NCBI GenBank assembly: GCA_025455065.1 | Contig: JALONG010000028.1 | Location: 1-64,000, forward strand | DNA from: Candidatus Kapaibacterium sp. | Lineage (GTDB): Bacteria > Bacteroidota > Ignavibacteria > Kapaibacteriales > UBA4661 | DNA length: 64,000 nt | Reading direction: 5' to 3' | Shown here: piece by piece, positions 17,101 to 26,167 of the stretch | Numbering within the stretch: the stretch's first letter is position 1 | Layout: each line of letters opens with the position of its first letter | Translations under genes and position numbers: made by a program | The notes under the pieces: model-generated | The model's database searches: none | What the model saw: only the letters and a program-made list of their open reading frames with translations | What the model was told of the DNA's origin: nothing

Positions 17101-17104
17101 TCTC

Positions 17105-20100
17105 TTAAAATCCCAGCGTCAGCGAAAGCGCATAAGAGCGCGGTATTCCGGCTTCCCACGCATCTTGACCGCGAACCCATCCGTTGAACGCCCCAAAGCC
17201 GCTTGTTTCCGCTTCAACGTCGTAGCCGCCTTGATATGCTGTAAAAGTGAGCAGATTCGAGCCGGTGAGCGAAAGTGTTGCTTTGCGCACAAAGGAGCCT
17301 TGAAGCCATTCATAGGGCAGTGTATAGCCGATGCTGACTTGGCGAATTTTCAGGAAACTTGCGTCTTGCACCCAATGGCTTGTGTTATTGAACAGCGCAA
17401 AGAGCGTGCTTGTGCCTGCCGCGTCTGTCGCCGTGCCTGCGGGAAGATTCCAATAGTCTTTGTGCATCCGTACGGTCGGGTTGGCAAGGTCACGCGAGGT
17501 AGAATTTAAGCGCTTTCCACCGAATTTCCCGCCGATAAGTGCGCGAAGGAAAAACCCACCAATGTCGAGTTGTGTTGTAAGGTTCATGTCAAGCGGTGCC
17601 CAAGGAGTGCCGAGATAGACCGCCGCAGTAGGCGATTCAGGCGTATAACCCCAGAATCCGCCAAGCGGGTAGCCCTCACGAATACGCCCAACCGCAATCG
17701 GCGCATTAATAACACCGCTTCCCGTAATTTCAGCAGTTTGACCCGCAACCACAGGCAAAAACAGCTTTGTAACAGTGTTGGTGAGCGTTGCGCCGTTCAC
17801 ACCGAGATTCCAGCGAAGTCCTTCAGCCTTGACAATATCAGCGCTAATGCTGAACTCAAAGCCGGAATTGGTCATTGCACCGGAATTGCGAATGTCGCGT
17901 GAAAAGCCGTTATTGATGGCAGGGTTAATCGGCACACTGAGCAAAAGGTCGTTAAATTGCTTGTTGTAATAGGTGAGTTCGACGGAAATACGCCCGTCGA
18001 GGAATGTTCCATCAACACCTGCTTCAATTTCCGTCAGAACTTCGGGGCGGAGATTTGGATTACCCGGAACCGTAGGAATAATGCCGCCCACAGAGCCGTC
18101 GTAGCCTAAGTTATCCAAACGAAAGACGGGATTAACCAAATACGGCGGCGGCTGTGTGCCGGATTGCCCGAAAGCCGCACGAGCGCTGATTCCTTCGCCA
18201 ATGATGAATCGTGCATTTGCTCTCGGATAGAAGAAAAATTCTTCTTTGAAGGATGTGCCTCTATCAACACGTCCGCCAAGTTGAATGAACAAACGGTCTT
18301 GGAAGCCGATGGTTTCGTTGATGTAGAACCCAAGCGTTCTGACAACTTGTACGGATGCTAACTGCCCAAACAGCGTTGCCGGATACGAAGAAATTTTATC
18401 CTCCGGCGCAAGCAATGACCGACCTTGCAGGCGGATGTAATCGTAATCGCGGCGGTTGTCGTCGTATTGCATTCCGGCGGCGGATTTCAGATACAAATCA
18501 TCCGAAATTGTCCATTGATGATTCAGCGTTGCTGTGAGTGTTCGCTGCGTAATTTTTTCGTAATCAACATCCAAACGCCCTGTGGGGAAGAGGTTTACCA
18601 GCCCAAAGGGGTAAATCATTTTGCCGTCGGTGCGCGTCTCGTCAATACCAGTGTTGAGGTCAATGCTGAGGTTTTCTAAAATTTTGTAGCGAAGATTAAC
18701 GGTGCTGACAATGCGCGTAGAAGCATTTTCGCGGCGAAGAGTAGCATATGCTTCCGACGACGGAATCCCAAGTGTGGTGCGAGCTGCACCCAAAAAGGGA
18801 TTGCGCACATCTTCAAGGCGCATAAATGGCATTCCGAGCGAAGACATACCCCAATTATTCGGCACAAAAAAGCCTGGAGAGCCGCCCGGAAGCATCCTGC
18901 GCGTGTCGAAAGACAAATCCACGTTGGCACGAATTTCAAGGTTTTCTATGGCGGAAGTATTAAACCCAACGTGCAAACCTGTGGAATTAAACTCCGTTCC
19001 TTTCTGATGTCCAAGCGTATTTTGCTGCCCGAAAGAGCCGTAATAGCCGAAATCCTTTGTGCCACCACGCAAGGTAATGGTGTGGCGCATGAATGAGCCT
19101 TGTTGGAAGGGCGACATAAGCCAATCGTTGGTTGCGCCGTTGGTGTTCCACTGCGAAAGTTCTGCATCGGTGTATGCAAGCGGTCGTTGGGCTACGGTGA
19201 GGCGAGCATTGATAGAATCGCGCCACGTGCGCATTTCGTCGTTTGTCCATGCGGTTTTTTGCGTTGTTACTCCGCGATGCACCTGCGTAATACCTGCATC
19301 TAGGTTGTAATCAACGCTGAGAGAACCACCGCCGCCTTTTTTTGTGGTAATGACAATCACACCACTCGAAGCACGTGAGCCGTAAAGCGAAGCAGCCGCC
19401 GCACCTTTGAGGATTTCCATAGACTCAATATCTTCGGGGTTGATTGCTGTGAGTGCGCGAGTACCGTTGCTTGCGCCAAACGAGGCAGAGCCTGTGTTTG
19501 TGCCGGTGTTGGTATTGCGATTGGAATTATCCATAAACACGCCGTCAATAATCACCAGTGGCTCGGAGGCTGATAAAATCGAGTTTCCGCCACGAATACG
19601 GAAGCGCACGCCACCACCGGGCGCACCGTCTGCAGAATACGTCTCTACGCCTGCCACTCGTCCAATAAGTACATCCTCAGCCGTGATTCCGGGAACTTCT
19701 TCAATCGCTTTGTTCACGGTTGAGCGTGATGTTCCCATTTCTTTTTGCTTATTATCCACCGCCAAGCCTGTAACGACAATATCTTCGAGGTCGAAAGCGG
19801 CATCTTCCATAGCAATATCCAACGTTTGGTCTCCAGCTTGAACCGAGATTTTACGCTCCATTGCTTTGTAGCCCACATATTTTACTGAAATAGTTTGTTC
19901 TTTACCCACAGGAACATCCGAAAGTTTGAACGCACCACCCTTCTGCGAAACCGCACCAATGCGTGTTCCTTTCACATTTACCGATGCTCCCGATAATGGC
20001 TGCCCGTTTGATTTTGCAGTGATTTTACCTGAAATTGTGCCTGTTTGCGACCACACAAGCGTCGCAGAGACGCACAAAAGCAGCATATTCACGACGACAT

Positions 20101-20119
20101 ATCGTAGAAACTGCTTCAT
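17105..20119 (-). CDS. susC: SusC/RagA-family TonB-dependent outer-membrane transporter
   Basis: 1004 residues from ATG 20119, set by a perfect AGGAGG six bases upstream. Order of domains: a signal peptide, a carboxypeptidase-regulatory-like domain (GKITAKSNGQPLSGASVNVKG, about residues 27-105), the TonB plug (LEDIVVTGLAVDNKQ, GVRFRIRGGNSILSASEPLVIIDGV) and a long beta-barrel ending in LSLTLGF with the usual terminal aromatic. It imports a ligand handed over by SusD, powered by TonB. It is upstream of susD on the same strand, the normal gene order. No sigma/anti-sigma pair is adjacent. Confidence 0.95.
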   Translation of the reverse strand: MKQFLRYVVVNMLLLCVSATLVWSQTGTISGKITAKSNGQPLSGASVNVKGTRIGAVSQKGGAFKLSDVPVGKEQTISVKYVGYKAMERKISVQAGDQTLDIAMEDAAFDLEDIVVTGLAVDNKQKEMGTSRSTVNKAIEEVPGITAEDVLIGRVAGVETYSADGAPGGGVRFRIRGGNSILSASEPLVIIDGVFMDNSNRNTNTGTNTGSASFGASNGTRALTAINPEDIESMEILKGAAAASLYGSRASSGVIVITTKKGGGGSLSVDYNLDAGITQVHRGVTTQKTAWTNDEMRTWRDSINARLTVAQRPLAYTDAELSQWNTNGATNDWLMSPFQQGSFMRHTITLRGGTKDFGYYGSFGQQNTLGHQKGTEFNSTGLHVGFNTSAIENLEIRANVDLSFDTRRMLPGGSPGFFVPNNWGMSSLGMPFMRLEDVRNPFLGAARTTLGIPSSEAYATLRRENASTRIVSTVNLRYKILENLSIDLNTGIDETRTDGKMIYPFGLVNLFPTGRLDVDYEKITQRTLTATLNHQWTISDDLYLKSAAGMQYDDNRRDYDYIRLQGRSLLAPEDKISSYPATLFGQLASVQVVRTLGFYINETIGFQDRLFIQLGGRVDRGTSFKEEFFFYPRANARFIIGEGISARAAFGQSGTQPPPYLVNPVFRLDNLGYDGSVGGIIPTVPGNPNLRPEVLTEIEAGVDGTFLDGRISVELTYYNKQFNDLLLSVPINPAINNGFSRDIRNSGAMTNSGFEFSISADIVKAEGLRWNLGVNGATLTNTVTKLFLPVVAGQTAEITGSGVINAPIAVGRIREGYPLGGFWGYTPESPTAAVYLGTPWAPLDMNLTTQLDIGGFFLRALIGGKFGGKRLNSTSRDLANPTVRMHKDYWNLPAGTATDAAGTSTLFALFNNTSHWVQDASFLKIRQVSIGYTLPYEWLQGSFVRKATLSLTGSNLLTFTAYQGGYDVEAETSGFGAFNGWVRGQDAWEAGIPRSYALSLTLGF

Positions 20120-20125
20120 ATCTGT

Positions 20126-20131
20126 CCTCCT
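20126..20131 (-). promoter_or_regulatory. Strong Shine-Dalgarno sequence of susC
   Basis: AGGAGG on the leftward strand, six bases before ATG 20119. It decides the start over a longer frame. It is one of only two strong SD matches noted in the window. Confidence 0.85.
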
Positions 20132-20218
20132 GAAGAAAAATACCAAGTATAAAGTATGAATTATGAAATTATTTACGCGGAAATATAGCCCTAAACATCA
20201 GGAATAAAGAGGTTTTCA

Positions 20219-20275
20219 GCCTTTTGCCCTCATCCCTTTGCCCTTATCCTTTATCCTTTTGCCCTTATCCCTTCC
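20219..20275. repeat. Heptamer-type spacer repeat (CCTTATC class)
   Basis: A chain of CCCTTATCC, CCTTTATCC and CCCTCATCC words between the susC leader and the CpeT-like gene. It is the same word family, on the opposite strand, as the exact heptamer array at 27772-27843. Confidence 0.75.
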
Positions 20276-21268
20276 TCACGGTATTCCAAACATCCCTTCA
20301 CGGAACGTTGCCGAACCTTGCAGAGAGCGCATATTGATGCCGATTTGACGCGCTTCGGGGTTTGTCCACGAATACGCAACCGCCTTGGAGTTGCCTTCTT
20401 CGTATATCGCAAATTTCATCACCGGCAACCCCGTTTGATAAACCACTTGCGAAAGTTCCGCCCAGTATTTCGTTGCAACAGTCTTACCGTCTTGTTCGCC
20501 GACACATTGAAAACGCCCGCCTTGGTCGTGCAGAATCACGTTGCGAATGGAAACATACTGCTCTTTTTCGCCTTCTTTCGGTTCATTGGTGCGAACAGCC
20601 ATCCACGCTTTGAAGAAGCGGCAGCGCTTCAGTTTGTGATGAATTTTCGCTTTGTTACCAAAAACATATTTGCCGTCTTCGTCGAATGCCTCGTCACGAA
20701 TCCAGATTTCATCGCGTGTTAGGCGGAGGGAATCAGTAATGAAAATCTTTTTACCGGAGCGTTTGGAAACGAAATTACAGGCTTTATCCTTCATGTAGCC
20801 CACAAATGCTTCCCCTTCGCGCTTCCAATACACTGCACAGCCTTGAGTCATGGTCATCATGGAGGGCATGAGAGCAGCTAATTTGCTGGGATTCAAGTGA
20901 GAATCGTAGTACAGACTATCAACGGGAAAGGAGTAAATATCAAGTTGTATTGCTTGTTCTTGCTTGTTGATGCTGAAGGAATACACGCGCTGACGATAGA
21001 TTTTTTGCGGGTTTCCGTCCATGTATTGCTTCACGTAAAATACATTTTCACCGAAGGCGGGCTGTTTAATAGGGAAAAATATGGAATGAATATGCTCATG
21101 CACCTCCGGCGCCTTGTCTTCACGCTCTTTCCAGACCTGTTGAAAGTTGTCAAATTCACCCGCAAACATGGCGGTCATTTGCTTCAAATCTGCTTCCAAC
21201 GGGCTTTGAGCGAAGTTGTTCTGAAGAAAACATAACGAGAATAGGCAAAGTGCTGCAAAGAAGCGCAT
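20276..21268 (-). CDS. Secreted CpcT/CpeT-family (DUF1001) protein
   Basis: 330 residues from ATG 21268. A signal peptide (MRFFAALCLFSLCFLQNNFA) is followed by MTAMFAGEFDNFQQVWKE, YRQRVYSFSINKQ, GCAVYWKREGEAFVGYMKDKACNF and RLTRDEIWIRDEAFDEDGKYVFGN. These blocks match the CpeT/CpcT lyase family, in which cyanobacterial members attach bilins to phycobiliproteins. Members outside cyanobacteria, and members with a signal peptide, are of unknown function, and no phycobiliprotein gene is visible. A calycin-like beta-barrel binding a small hydrophobic ligand is expected. The amine oxidase gene lies upstream on the same strand. Confidence 0.75.
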   Translation of the reverse strand: MRFFAALCLFSLCFLQNNFAQSPLEADLKQMTAMFAGEFDNFQQVWKEREDKAPEVHEHIHSIFFPIKQPAFGENVFYVKQYMDGNPQKIYRQRVYSFSINKQEQAIQLDIYSFPVDSLYYDSHLNPSKLAALMPSMMTMTQGCAVYWKREGEAFVGYMKDKACNFVSKRSGKKIFITDSLRLTRDEIWIRDEAFDEDGKYVFGNKAKIHHKLKRCRFFKAWMAVRTNEPKEGEKEQYVSIRNVILHDQGGRFQCVGEQDGKTVATKYWAELSQVVYQTGLPVMKFAIYEEGNSKAVAYSWTNPEARQIGINMRSLQGSATFREGMFGIP

Positions 21269-21313
21269 AGTATTGAAAGTATTGAAGAAAAATGTGAGAA
21301 TAAGAAACAAATT

Positions 21314-22711
21314 TCAGAGTATCTGCCCTGCCGCCCGTTCACCCGATTCCAATGCACCTTCCATACCTGTAAAGCGCATTGCAGTGTGTTCTCCCGCAAA
21401 CACGATGTTTTGATGCGGCATTGCGAGGTGCAAAGCGAATTTGGTAATTTGTCCCGGAGCGAACTTCACATAACTTCCGCCGGCAAAGGGATTTTTACCC
21501 CACGAATTGATACGAGTAACCTCTAACGCGCCTTCTGATGCGGGACGCAGCCGTTTCATTTCTGCTTGGACAAGTGCCAGAACGTCTTTTTCGGAAAGCG
21601 TGTCAAATTTTCGTGCGCCTTCGCCGTTTATCCAACACAGCATCCGTGCGGGTTTCCCGTCCGCTTCGGGATAAACAAAAATGCGCTCAAGCGGTGAGTC
21701 TGTCCACATCGTAGGCGGTAAGCCGTCGTCCAGCCAAAATGCTTTTTTTACCGCAACATGAATTTGGCTGATAGTCGTGTATTGAAGCGACCTCACAGCC
21801 TGTGCTTGCACGCCTGTAATGGCGGGAATCATCGAAATTTTTCTAAGAGTCGTGAATGGAACAGCCATGACAACATTCTTTGCTTTGAACGTGCTTCGGT
21901 CACTGCACGTGAGGACTACACCGTCATTGCGCTGCGCAATGGACGTAACGATTTTCCCTAAGCGAACAGGCTGTTTCAGCGATTTTGCCATTGCCTCCGG
22001 CAGTCTGCTTGAACCACCTTGAATCATCATGGATTTCGTAAATCCACCTTTGGCAAACAGTGTTGAAGAACGGAAATTGTTCAGGACAGAGGTTTTATCA
22101 AGTCCCGGAGTGTCAGAGGCAATTTCGATGAGGCGGAGTGCTTCATCCGAAACGCCCTTCGATTTCAAATACGCCGCAATCGAAATATCCATCGCTGCAA
22201 ATTTCTCCGACCGCCAATCATCTAAGGTTTGAAGCGGACTTTGACCGCGCAGCAAGGTTGATTCCAAGAGCGAAGGGAGAATTTTTTTCTCACTGTCCAA
22301 AAGTTTGTTGAACGCGGAAGCCTCCCATTCGCTAGATTGTATGCGCTCTCCACCCAAGCAGATGAGCGTATCGGCATTAGAGCGCGGTTCATCAACAAGC
22401 CCGACGTTTAATTTTTGTGCTATTGCCACAAGACGCTTGTAACCGTCTCCCACCTGCACACCACCTGTGTCCGGCTTCCACGCAACGTCATCCAGCGTGT
22501 AAAGCCTTCCGCCTATGCGTTTGCTTGCTTCCAGCACAAGCACCGATTTCCCTTGCGATTCCAGAATCATCGCGGCGTTCAACCCCGCCAAACCTGCTCC
22601 CACGACAATAACATCTGCACTGTCAGTATTTTTTTCAATAAACGGCACAGCACCAAACGCTAGGAATGATGAGGCTTGCGCGGTCGTTGTGAGGAATGTA
22701 CGCCGATTCAT
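21314..22711 (-). CDS. Exported flavin amine oxidase
   Basis: 465 residues from ATG 22711. The N-terminus MNRRTFLTTTAQASSFLAFG looks like a twin-arginine signal, suggesting export in folded, FAD-loaded form. The dinucleotide motif VIVVGAGLAGLNAAMILE and EASKRIGGRLYT are followed by VVMAVPFTTLRKI and the C-terminal FAD contact IVFAGEHTAMRFTGMEGALESGERAA, the standard amine oxidase (monoamine oxidase/phytoene-type) layout. The expected reaction is FAD-dependent oxidation of an amine or similar substrate. A longer frame to 22792 is unlikely. It is probably co-transcribed with the CpeT-like gene downstream. Confidence 0.85.
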   Translation of the reverse strand: MNRRTFLTTTAQASSFLAFGAVPFIEKNTDSADVIVVGAGLAGLNAAMILESQGKSVLVLEASKRIGGRLYTLDDVAWKPDTGGVQVGDGYKRLVAIAQKLNVGLVDEPRSNADTLICLGGERIQSSEWEASAFNKLLDSEKKILPSLLESTLLRGQSPLQTLDDWRSEKFAAMDISIAAYLKSKGVSDEALRLIEIASDTPGLDKTSVLNNFRSSTLFAKGGFTKSMMIQGGSSRLPEAMAKSLKQPVRLGKIVTSIAQRNDGVVLTCSDRSTFKAKNVVMAVPFTTLRKISMIPAITGVQAQAVRSLQYTTISQIHVAVKKAFWLDDGLPPTMWTDSPLERIFVYPEADGKPARMLCWINGEGARKFDTLSEKDVLALVQAEMKRLRPASEGALEVTRINSWGKNPFAGGSYVKFAPGQITKFALHLAMPHQNIVFAGEHTAMRFTGMEGALESGERAAGQIL

Positions 22712-22800
22712 AAACGTTCCCGGAAAAGTCTGTGAGAAATAGCCTATTACCTTGTTCCCTTGGAAAAGTATCAAGGATAAACGACGACGCAATAACGGCG

Positions 22801-23553
22801 TTATGACAAAAATGCCTTTGACGACTGCGAAAGCAACCCCGCAACGGAGTTCAAAATAATCCGTGCGCCTTTCTGGATCAGACCTTGTGCCTGCTCCTTC
22901 GTTGCAGCAACCGTACCAAGTACGAGGTTATGCCGGAGAACAATCTCGAAAATTTGGTCAATCACTTTTTTTACTTCGTCGTGCGCCGGACCGTCGTAAA
23001 AACCCATCGTCATAGCAAGGTCGCGTGGACCAATAACGAAGCCATCTACACCCTTCACCTTGCACATTGCTTCCAGATTATCCATTGCTTTAATGTCCTC
23101 AATTTGCGGCAACACGAGCGTTTGTTCATTGGCAAAATTCACATATTCGAGCTGCGATTTTTTGCCGAGCATATAATCTGAAGCCCTTACGGGACCTAGT
23201 CCACGCTCACCAAGCGGCGGGTATTTCATTGCGCGAACTAATTTTTCACAATCTTCCGCCGTGTTGCAACCCGGCATCATTACTCCCATTACGCCTAAAT
23301 CCATGAACTGCAAAATCAGTTTTTCATCCAAACTACGCACCCGCGCAAGCGGCGTAATTCCTACACTCTCGGCAGCACGAATCATGCCGTCGGCGTTGGA
23401 GGGCGTAATTGCGCCGTGTTCGCCGTCCAACATATAAAAATCGAATCCCGCAAGACCGCAATACTCAGTAATTACGGGGTCGGTCGTAGGCGAAATCACA
23501 CCGAAAATCGGCTGTCCTTTTTGGAGTTTGGTTCGTGCTTGGTTTTCGCGCAT
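22801..23553 (-). CDS. HpcH/HpaI-family aldolase
   Basis: 250 residues from ATG 23553; an upstream in-frame ATG at 23610 would add only repeat-encoded residues. It resembles class II pyruvate-dependent aldolases such as 4-hydroxy-2-oxoheptanedioate aldolase: GVISPTTDPVITEYCGLAGFDFYMLDGEHG, PLARVRS, GVMGVMMPGCNTAEDCEKLV and LPQIEDIKAMDNLEAM with a metal-ligand Glu, then GPRDLAMTMG. The family cleaves or forms 4-hydroxy-2-oxo acids with a divalent metal. It heads the accessory metabolic cluster next to a LeuCD-like pair, suggesting a 2-oxo or hydroxy dicarboxylic acid substrate. Confidence 0.88.
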   Translation of the reverse strand: MRENQARTKLQKGQPIFGVISPTTDPVITEYCGLAGFDFYMLDGEHGAITPSNADGMIRAAESVGITPLARVRSLDEKLILQFMDLGVMGVMMPGCNTAEDCEKLVRAMKYPPLGERGLGPVRASDYMLGKKSQLEYVNFANEQTLVLPQIEDIKAMDNLEAMCKVKGVDGFVIGPRDLAMTMGFYDGPAHDEVKKVIDQIFEIVLRHNLVLGTVAATKEQAQGLIQKGARIILNSVAGLLSQSSKAFLS

Positions 23554-23621
23554 TGGAAGAAAGAGATAAGGGAAAAAGGATAAGGGCTTGGCAGCATTTT
23601 CAAGGCTCATTGAGTTGCGAT

Positions 23622-24161
23622 TTATCGTAAATCCTTCGCCGTTCCATCGGCAATTTTCCGCTTGATAAATTCCATCAGCCCGCCCGAAGACGCAATTTCC
23701 GCCACAAACGGCGCAACAGGCAATGCCTGAGCCTCAAAGCCTGTGGTGAGGTTTTTGATGATGCCTGTGTCAGGGTTAAATTCCAGTTCATCACCCGTTT
23801 TAACGTGCTTCACGATGTCTTTGCAGGTGATGAACGGCAAGCCATAATTGGTCGCATTGCGAAACTGCAAACGCGAGAAGGAATCCGCAAACACCGCTTG
23901 AATCCCCGCTCCCATCATGCCCGTAACAACGTGTTCAATGCTTTTGCCGCCGCCCGCAAAGTTATGTCCCGCCACGATGAACGTGTAGCCTTCGTTTTTG
24001 AAAGCATTTTCGGCATTAAATTGTTCATCAACACCCGCCATAACCCATTTTGCGTTCTCCGCAGGGTCTATCGCGCTTGTCCAAAATTTTTGAATGATGA
24101 TGTCGAACGCATACACGTATTTTTCCGACACCCATGCTTTTCCGCGTTGAATGTGAGCCAT
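23622..24161 (-). CDS. LeuD-like small subunit 1 of an aconitase-family hydro-lyase, active-site motifs altered
   Basis: 179 residues of the swivel-domain type that pairs with LeuC-like subunits. The fold pattern is clear (GYTFIVAGHNFAGGG, FADSFSRLQFRNATNYGLPFI), but the motifs that normally bind substrate differ. Where LeuD has NxDTD near the N-terminus this protein reads YVYAFDIII, and where LeuD has NFGCGSSREH it reads NFAGGGKSIEH (residues 67-77), losing the paired Ser and the Arg. The second small subunit in this window (27258-27767) keeps both motifs. The substrate probably differs from isopropylmalate. It follows the large-subunit gene at 24310-25575. Confidence 0.8.
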   Translation of the reverse strand: MAHIQRGKAWVSEKYVYAFDIIIQKFWTSAIDPAENAKWVMAGVDEQFNAENAFKNEGYTFIVAGHNFAGGGKSIEHVVTGMMGAGIQAVFADSFSRLQFRNATNYGLPFITCKDIVKHVKTGDELEFNPDTGIIKNLTTGFEAQALPVAPFVAEIASSGGLMEFIKRKIADGTAKDLR

Positions 24162-24178
24162 GTTGGTAGAGTGGTTAC

Positions 24179-24285
24179 TTGGTTAGTTGGGGCTTAGTTA
24201 CTTGGGGCTTGGTGCTTAGTTACTTGGGGCTTGGTTGCTTAGTTACTTGGGGCTTGGTTGCTTAGTTACTTGGGGCTTGGTTTGT
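24179..24285. repeat. Tandem repeat, 22-23-bp units
   Basis: Four copies of GTTACTTGGGGCTTGG start at 24197, 24219, 24242 and 24265, separated by GTTGCTTA-type words. The array fills the gap between the LeuC-like and LeuD-like genes. Shorter relatives occur at 31170-31185 and 34245-34275. Confidence 0.9.
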
Positions 24286-24309
24286 TGAGAATTATTGGGC
24301 TTCATTGCT

Positions 24310-25575
24310 TCACAATTCTCGTGGGTCAGAGATAACACCCGTCAATGCTGATGCGGCGACGACGGCTGGCGACGACAAATAAATCTGAGCATTTTTGCTG
24401 CCCATGCGCCCTTTCATATTGCGGTTTCCTGCGGAGAGAACGATATCCCCATCGCCCGCCACGCCAGTGTGAATACCCGCACAAGCCGCACAACTCGGCG
24501 TGTCCACCGCTACACCGGCTTCCACAAGTGTCGTGATATAGCCAGCCTTCAGCGCATCCAAATACACCTGCGTACTTGCCGGAACAAGCAGGAAATTCAC
24601 ATCACGGTGTACTTGCTTGCCTTCAAGAATTTTTGCAATCATCGCAATATCCTCCAAACGCCCATTGGTGCAGGTTCCAACGAATGCCTTGTTGAATTTT
24701 GTGCCGACAACTTTTTCAATCGGCGCAATGTCGTCGAGTTTGTCCGGCATAGCGACCGTCGGTCCGATGTTCGTTACGTCCACCTCATAGACCGCATCGT
24801 AATGCGCGTCTGCGTCGCTTGCAATCATGCTCCAATCGCCTTTTGCCCGTCCTTTCAGGTACTCTTTCGTCACCTCATCCGGCGCAACAATGCCGTTTTT
24901 CGCACCTAAATCCACCGTCATATTGCAGAGCGTCATGCGTCCCGCCATAGAAAGCGCATGAATAGCGGGTCCCTCGAACTCCAGCGTTTTGTAGATAAGA
25001 TGCCCGTTCCAGTGCATCATGCCCATAATATGCAGCGACAAATCTTTACCCATCACGTAAGGCTGCCACGTTCCGGTGATATGAAATTTCACCGATTCCG
25101 GCACACGAAACCAGCATTTGCCAATCGCCATCGCCACCGCAGCATCGCTCACGCTGACGGCATTGCCAACCGCACCAACCGCACCGTAGGTGTTCGCATG
25201 GGAATCCGTACCAATACTGACCGTTCCCGGAAGCACGTGTCCTTGCTCAACCATGATTTGATGCGCTATTCCCTGTTTTCCAAGGTCGTAAAAGTGCGTG
25301 ATATTATGCTCACGGACTACCTCGCGCCATTCGTTGAGCATGGTCGCAAACTGAGCCGTTGGCGGCGGAACAAGGTGGTCGGAAACACAGATAACACGGT
25401 CTTTGTCAAAGACTTCCGTTTTGCCGAGTTCGTGCAAGGCAGTAAAGGTCTGCTTTCCAAGATAATCCATCGTCATAACGGTATAAATATCCGTCCAGAC
25501 AAGTTCAGCAGGGCGCACGGAATCTCGTCCGCTTTGCTGTGCCATGATTTTTTCGGTGATGGTCATTCCGGGCAT
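24310..25575 (-). CDS. LeuC-like large subunit 1 of an aconitase-family hydro-lyase
   Basis: 421 residues, within the range of 3-isopropylmalate dehydratase large subunits of the short (LeuC2/homoaconitase) type. The three [4Fe-4S] cysteines are present: FVGTCTNGRLED, and PSCAACAGIHTG with the CxxC pair. The substrate-contact loops GTDSHANTYGAVGA and SAGNRNMKGRMG are conserved. It dehydrates and rehydrates a hydroxy-dicarboxylic acid together with the small subunit encoded at 23622-24161. No leuA or leuB is nearby, so leucine synthesis is not the obvious role. Heptamer-like repeats flank both ends of the gene. Confidence 0.88.
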   Translation of the reverse strand: MPGMTITEKIMAQQSGRDSVRPAELVWTDIYTVMTMDYLGKQTFTALHELGKTEVFDKDRVICVSDHLVPPPTAQFATMLNEWREVVREHNITHFYDLGKQGIAHQIMVEQGHVLPGTVSIGTDSHANTYGAVGAVGNAVSVSDAAVAMAIGKCWFRVPESVKFHITGTWQPYVMGKDLSLHIMGMMHWNGHLIYKTLEFEGPAIHALSMAGRMTLCNMTVDLGAKNGIVAPDEVTKEYLKGRAKGDWSMIASDADAHYDAVYEVDVTNIGPTVAMPDKLDDIAPIEKVVGTKFNKAFVGTCTNGRLEDIAMIAKILEGKQVHRDVNFLLVPASTQVYLDALKAGYITTLVEAGVAVDTPSCAACAGIHTGVAGDGDIVLSAGNRNMKGRMGSKNAQIYLSSPAVVAASALTGVISDPREL

Positions 25576-25675
25576 AATCGGTCAAGGGATAAGGGATGAA
25601 GGATAAGGGGTGTAGATTTTATGCGTATTTGAGAGAGTTTTGTGTGTTTGAAGAGCATCATACTCCATACGTTCT

Positions 25676-26107
25676 TCAAATTGCTGCGACGCGGCGTTCT
25701 TCAATCATCGTTAATCCCTCAAACTGCCCATTGCGACTATGTTGCCACGTGCGCATACGGTGACCGTCTTCGATAAGCGTGATGATTTCAAACAGCATTG
25801 TTCCCGGTTCGCTTTTGTATGTCCAATAGAGGTTGATAACGTCGTTGCCGGACTCCCACGCCTCGCCCTTGATGCGCGGGTTATCGAATTGCAAGCGGTC
25901 ATTTTCGTCAAAATAAGACGTGCCGAAATCGTGGAACTCGCGTTTTCCGCTCTCCCATGTATATTCATTTGTTTGTGACCACTCGTTGCCGACGAGCTTC
26001 AGTGTAAGACGGCTATTGTGTTTGTCAATAACCTCGCCCTTTGGATTGATGCGCGTGTAAGTACCTTCCCAGATACCCTCATGTTTAGGAAAAATTGACA
26101 GTGCCAT
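25676..26107 (-). CDS. DUF3598-like lipocalin-type protein
   Basis: 143 residues from ATG 26107 (a TTG at 26152 would add a hydrophobic lead). Contains HEGIWEGTYTRINPKGEVID, RLTLKLVGNEWSQTNEYTW and RLQFDNPRIKGEAWESG, a beta-rich pattern that resembles the fatty-acid-binding/lipocalin-like DUF3598 family common in cyanobacteria. No enzymatic residues can be named. It sits between the first LeuC-like gene and a secreted unknown protein on the same strand. Binding of a small lipophilic ligand is a guess from the fold family. Confidence 0.6.
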   Translation of the reverse strand: MALSIFPKHEGIWEGTYTRINPKGEVIDKHNSRLTLKLVGNEWSQTNEYTWESGKREFHDFGTSYFDENDRLQFDNPRIKGEAWESGNDVINLYWTYKSEPGTMLFEIITLIEDGHRMRTWQHSRNGQFEGLTMIEERRVAAI

Positions 26108-26167
26108 GGTTGTAAGAAAGAATTGTGAACACAAAAACAGTAGTTTCACCAATCTAGGTTTTGCGCG

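Noticed and set aside
20276..21268. Evidence of phycobilisome biosynthesis
   Set aside because: Only a CpeT-like protein with a signal peptide is present; no phycobiliprotein or bilin synthesis gene is visible.
24179..24285. Regular repeats that could suggest a CRISPR array
   Set aside because: The units are tandem with no unique spacers, and no cas gene is nearby.
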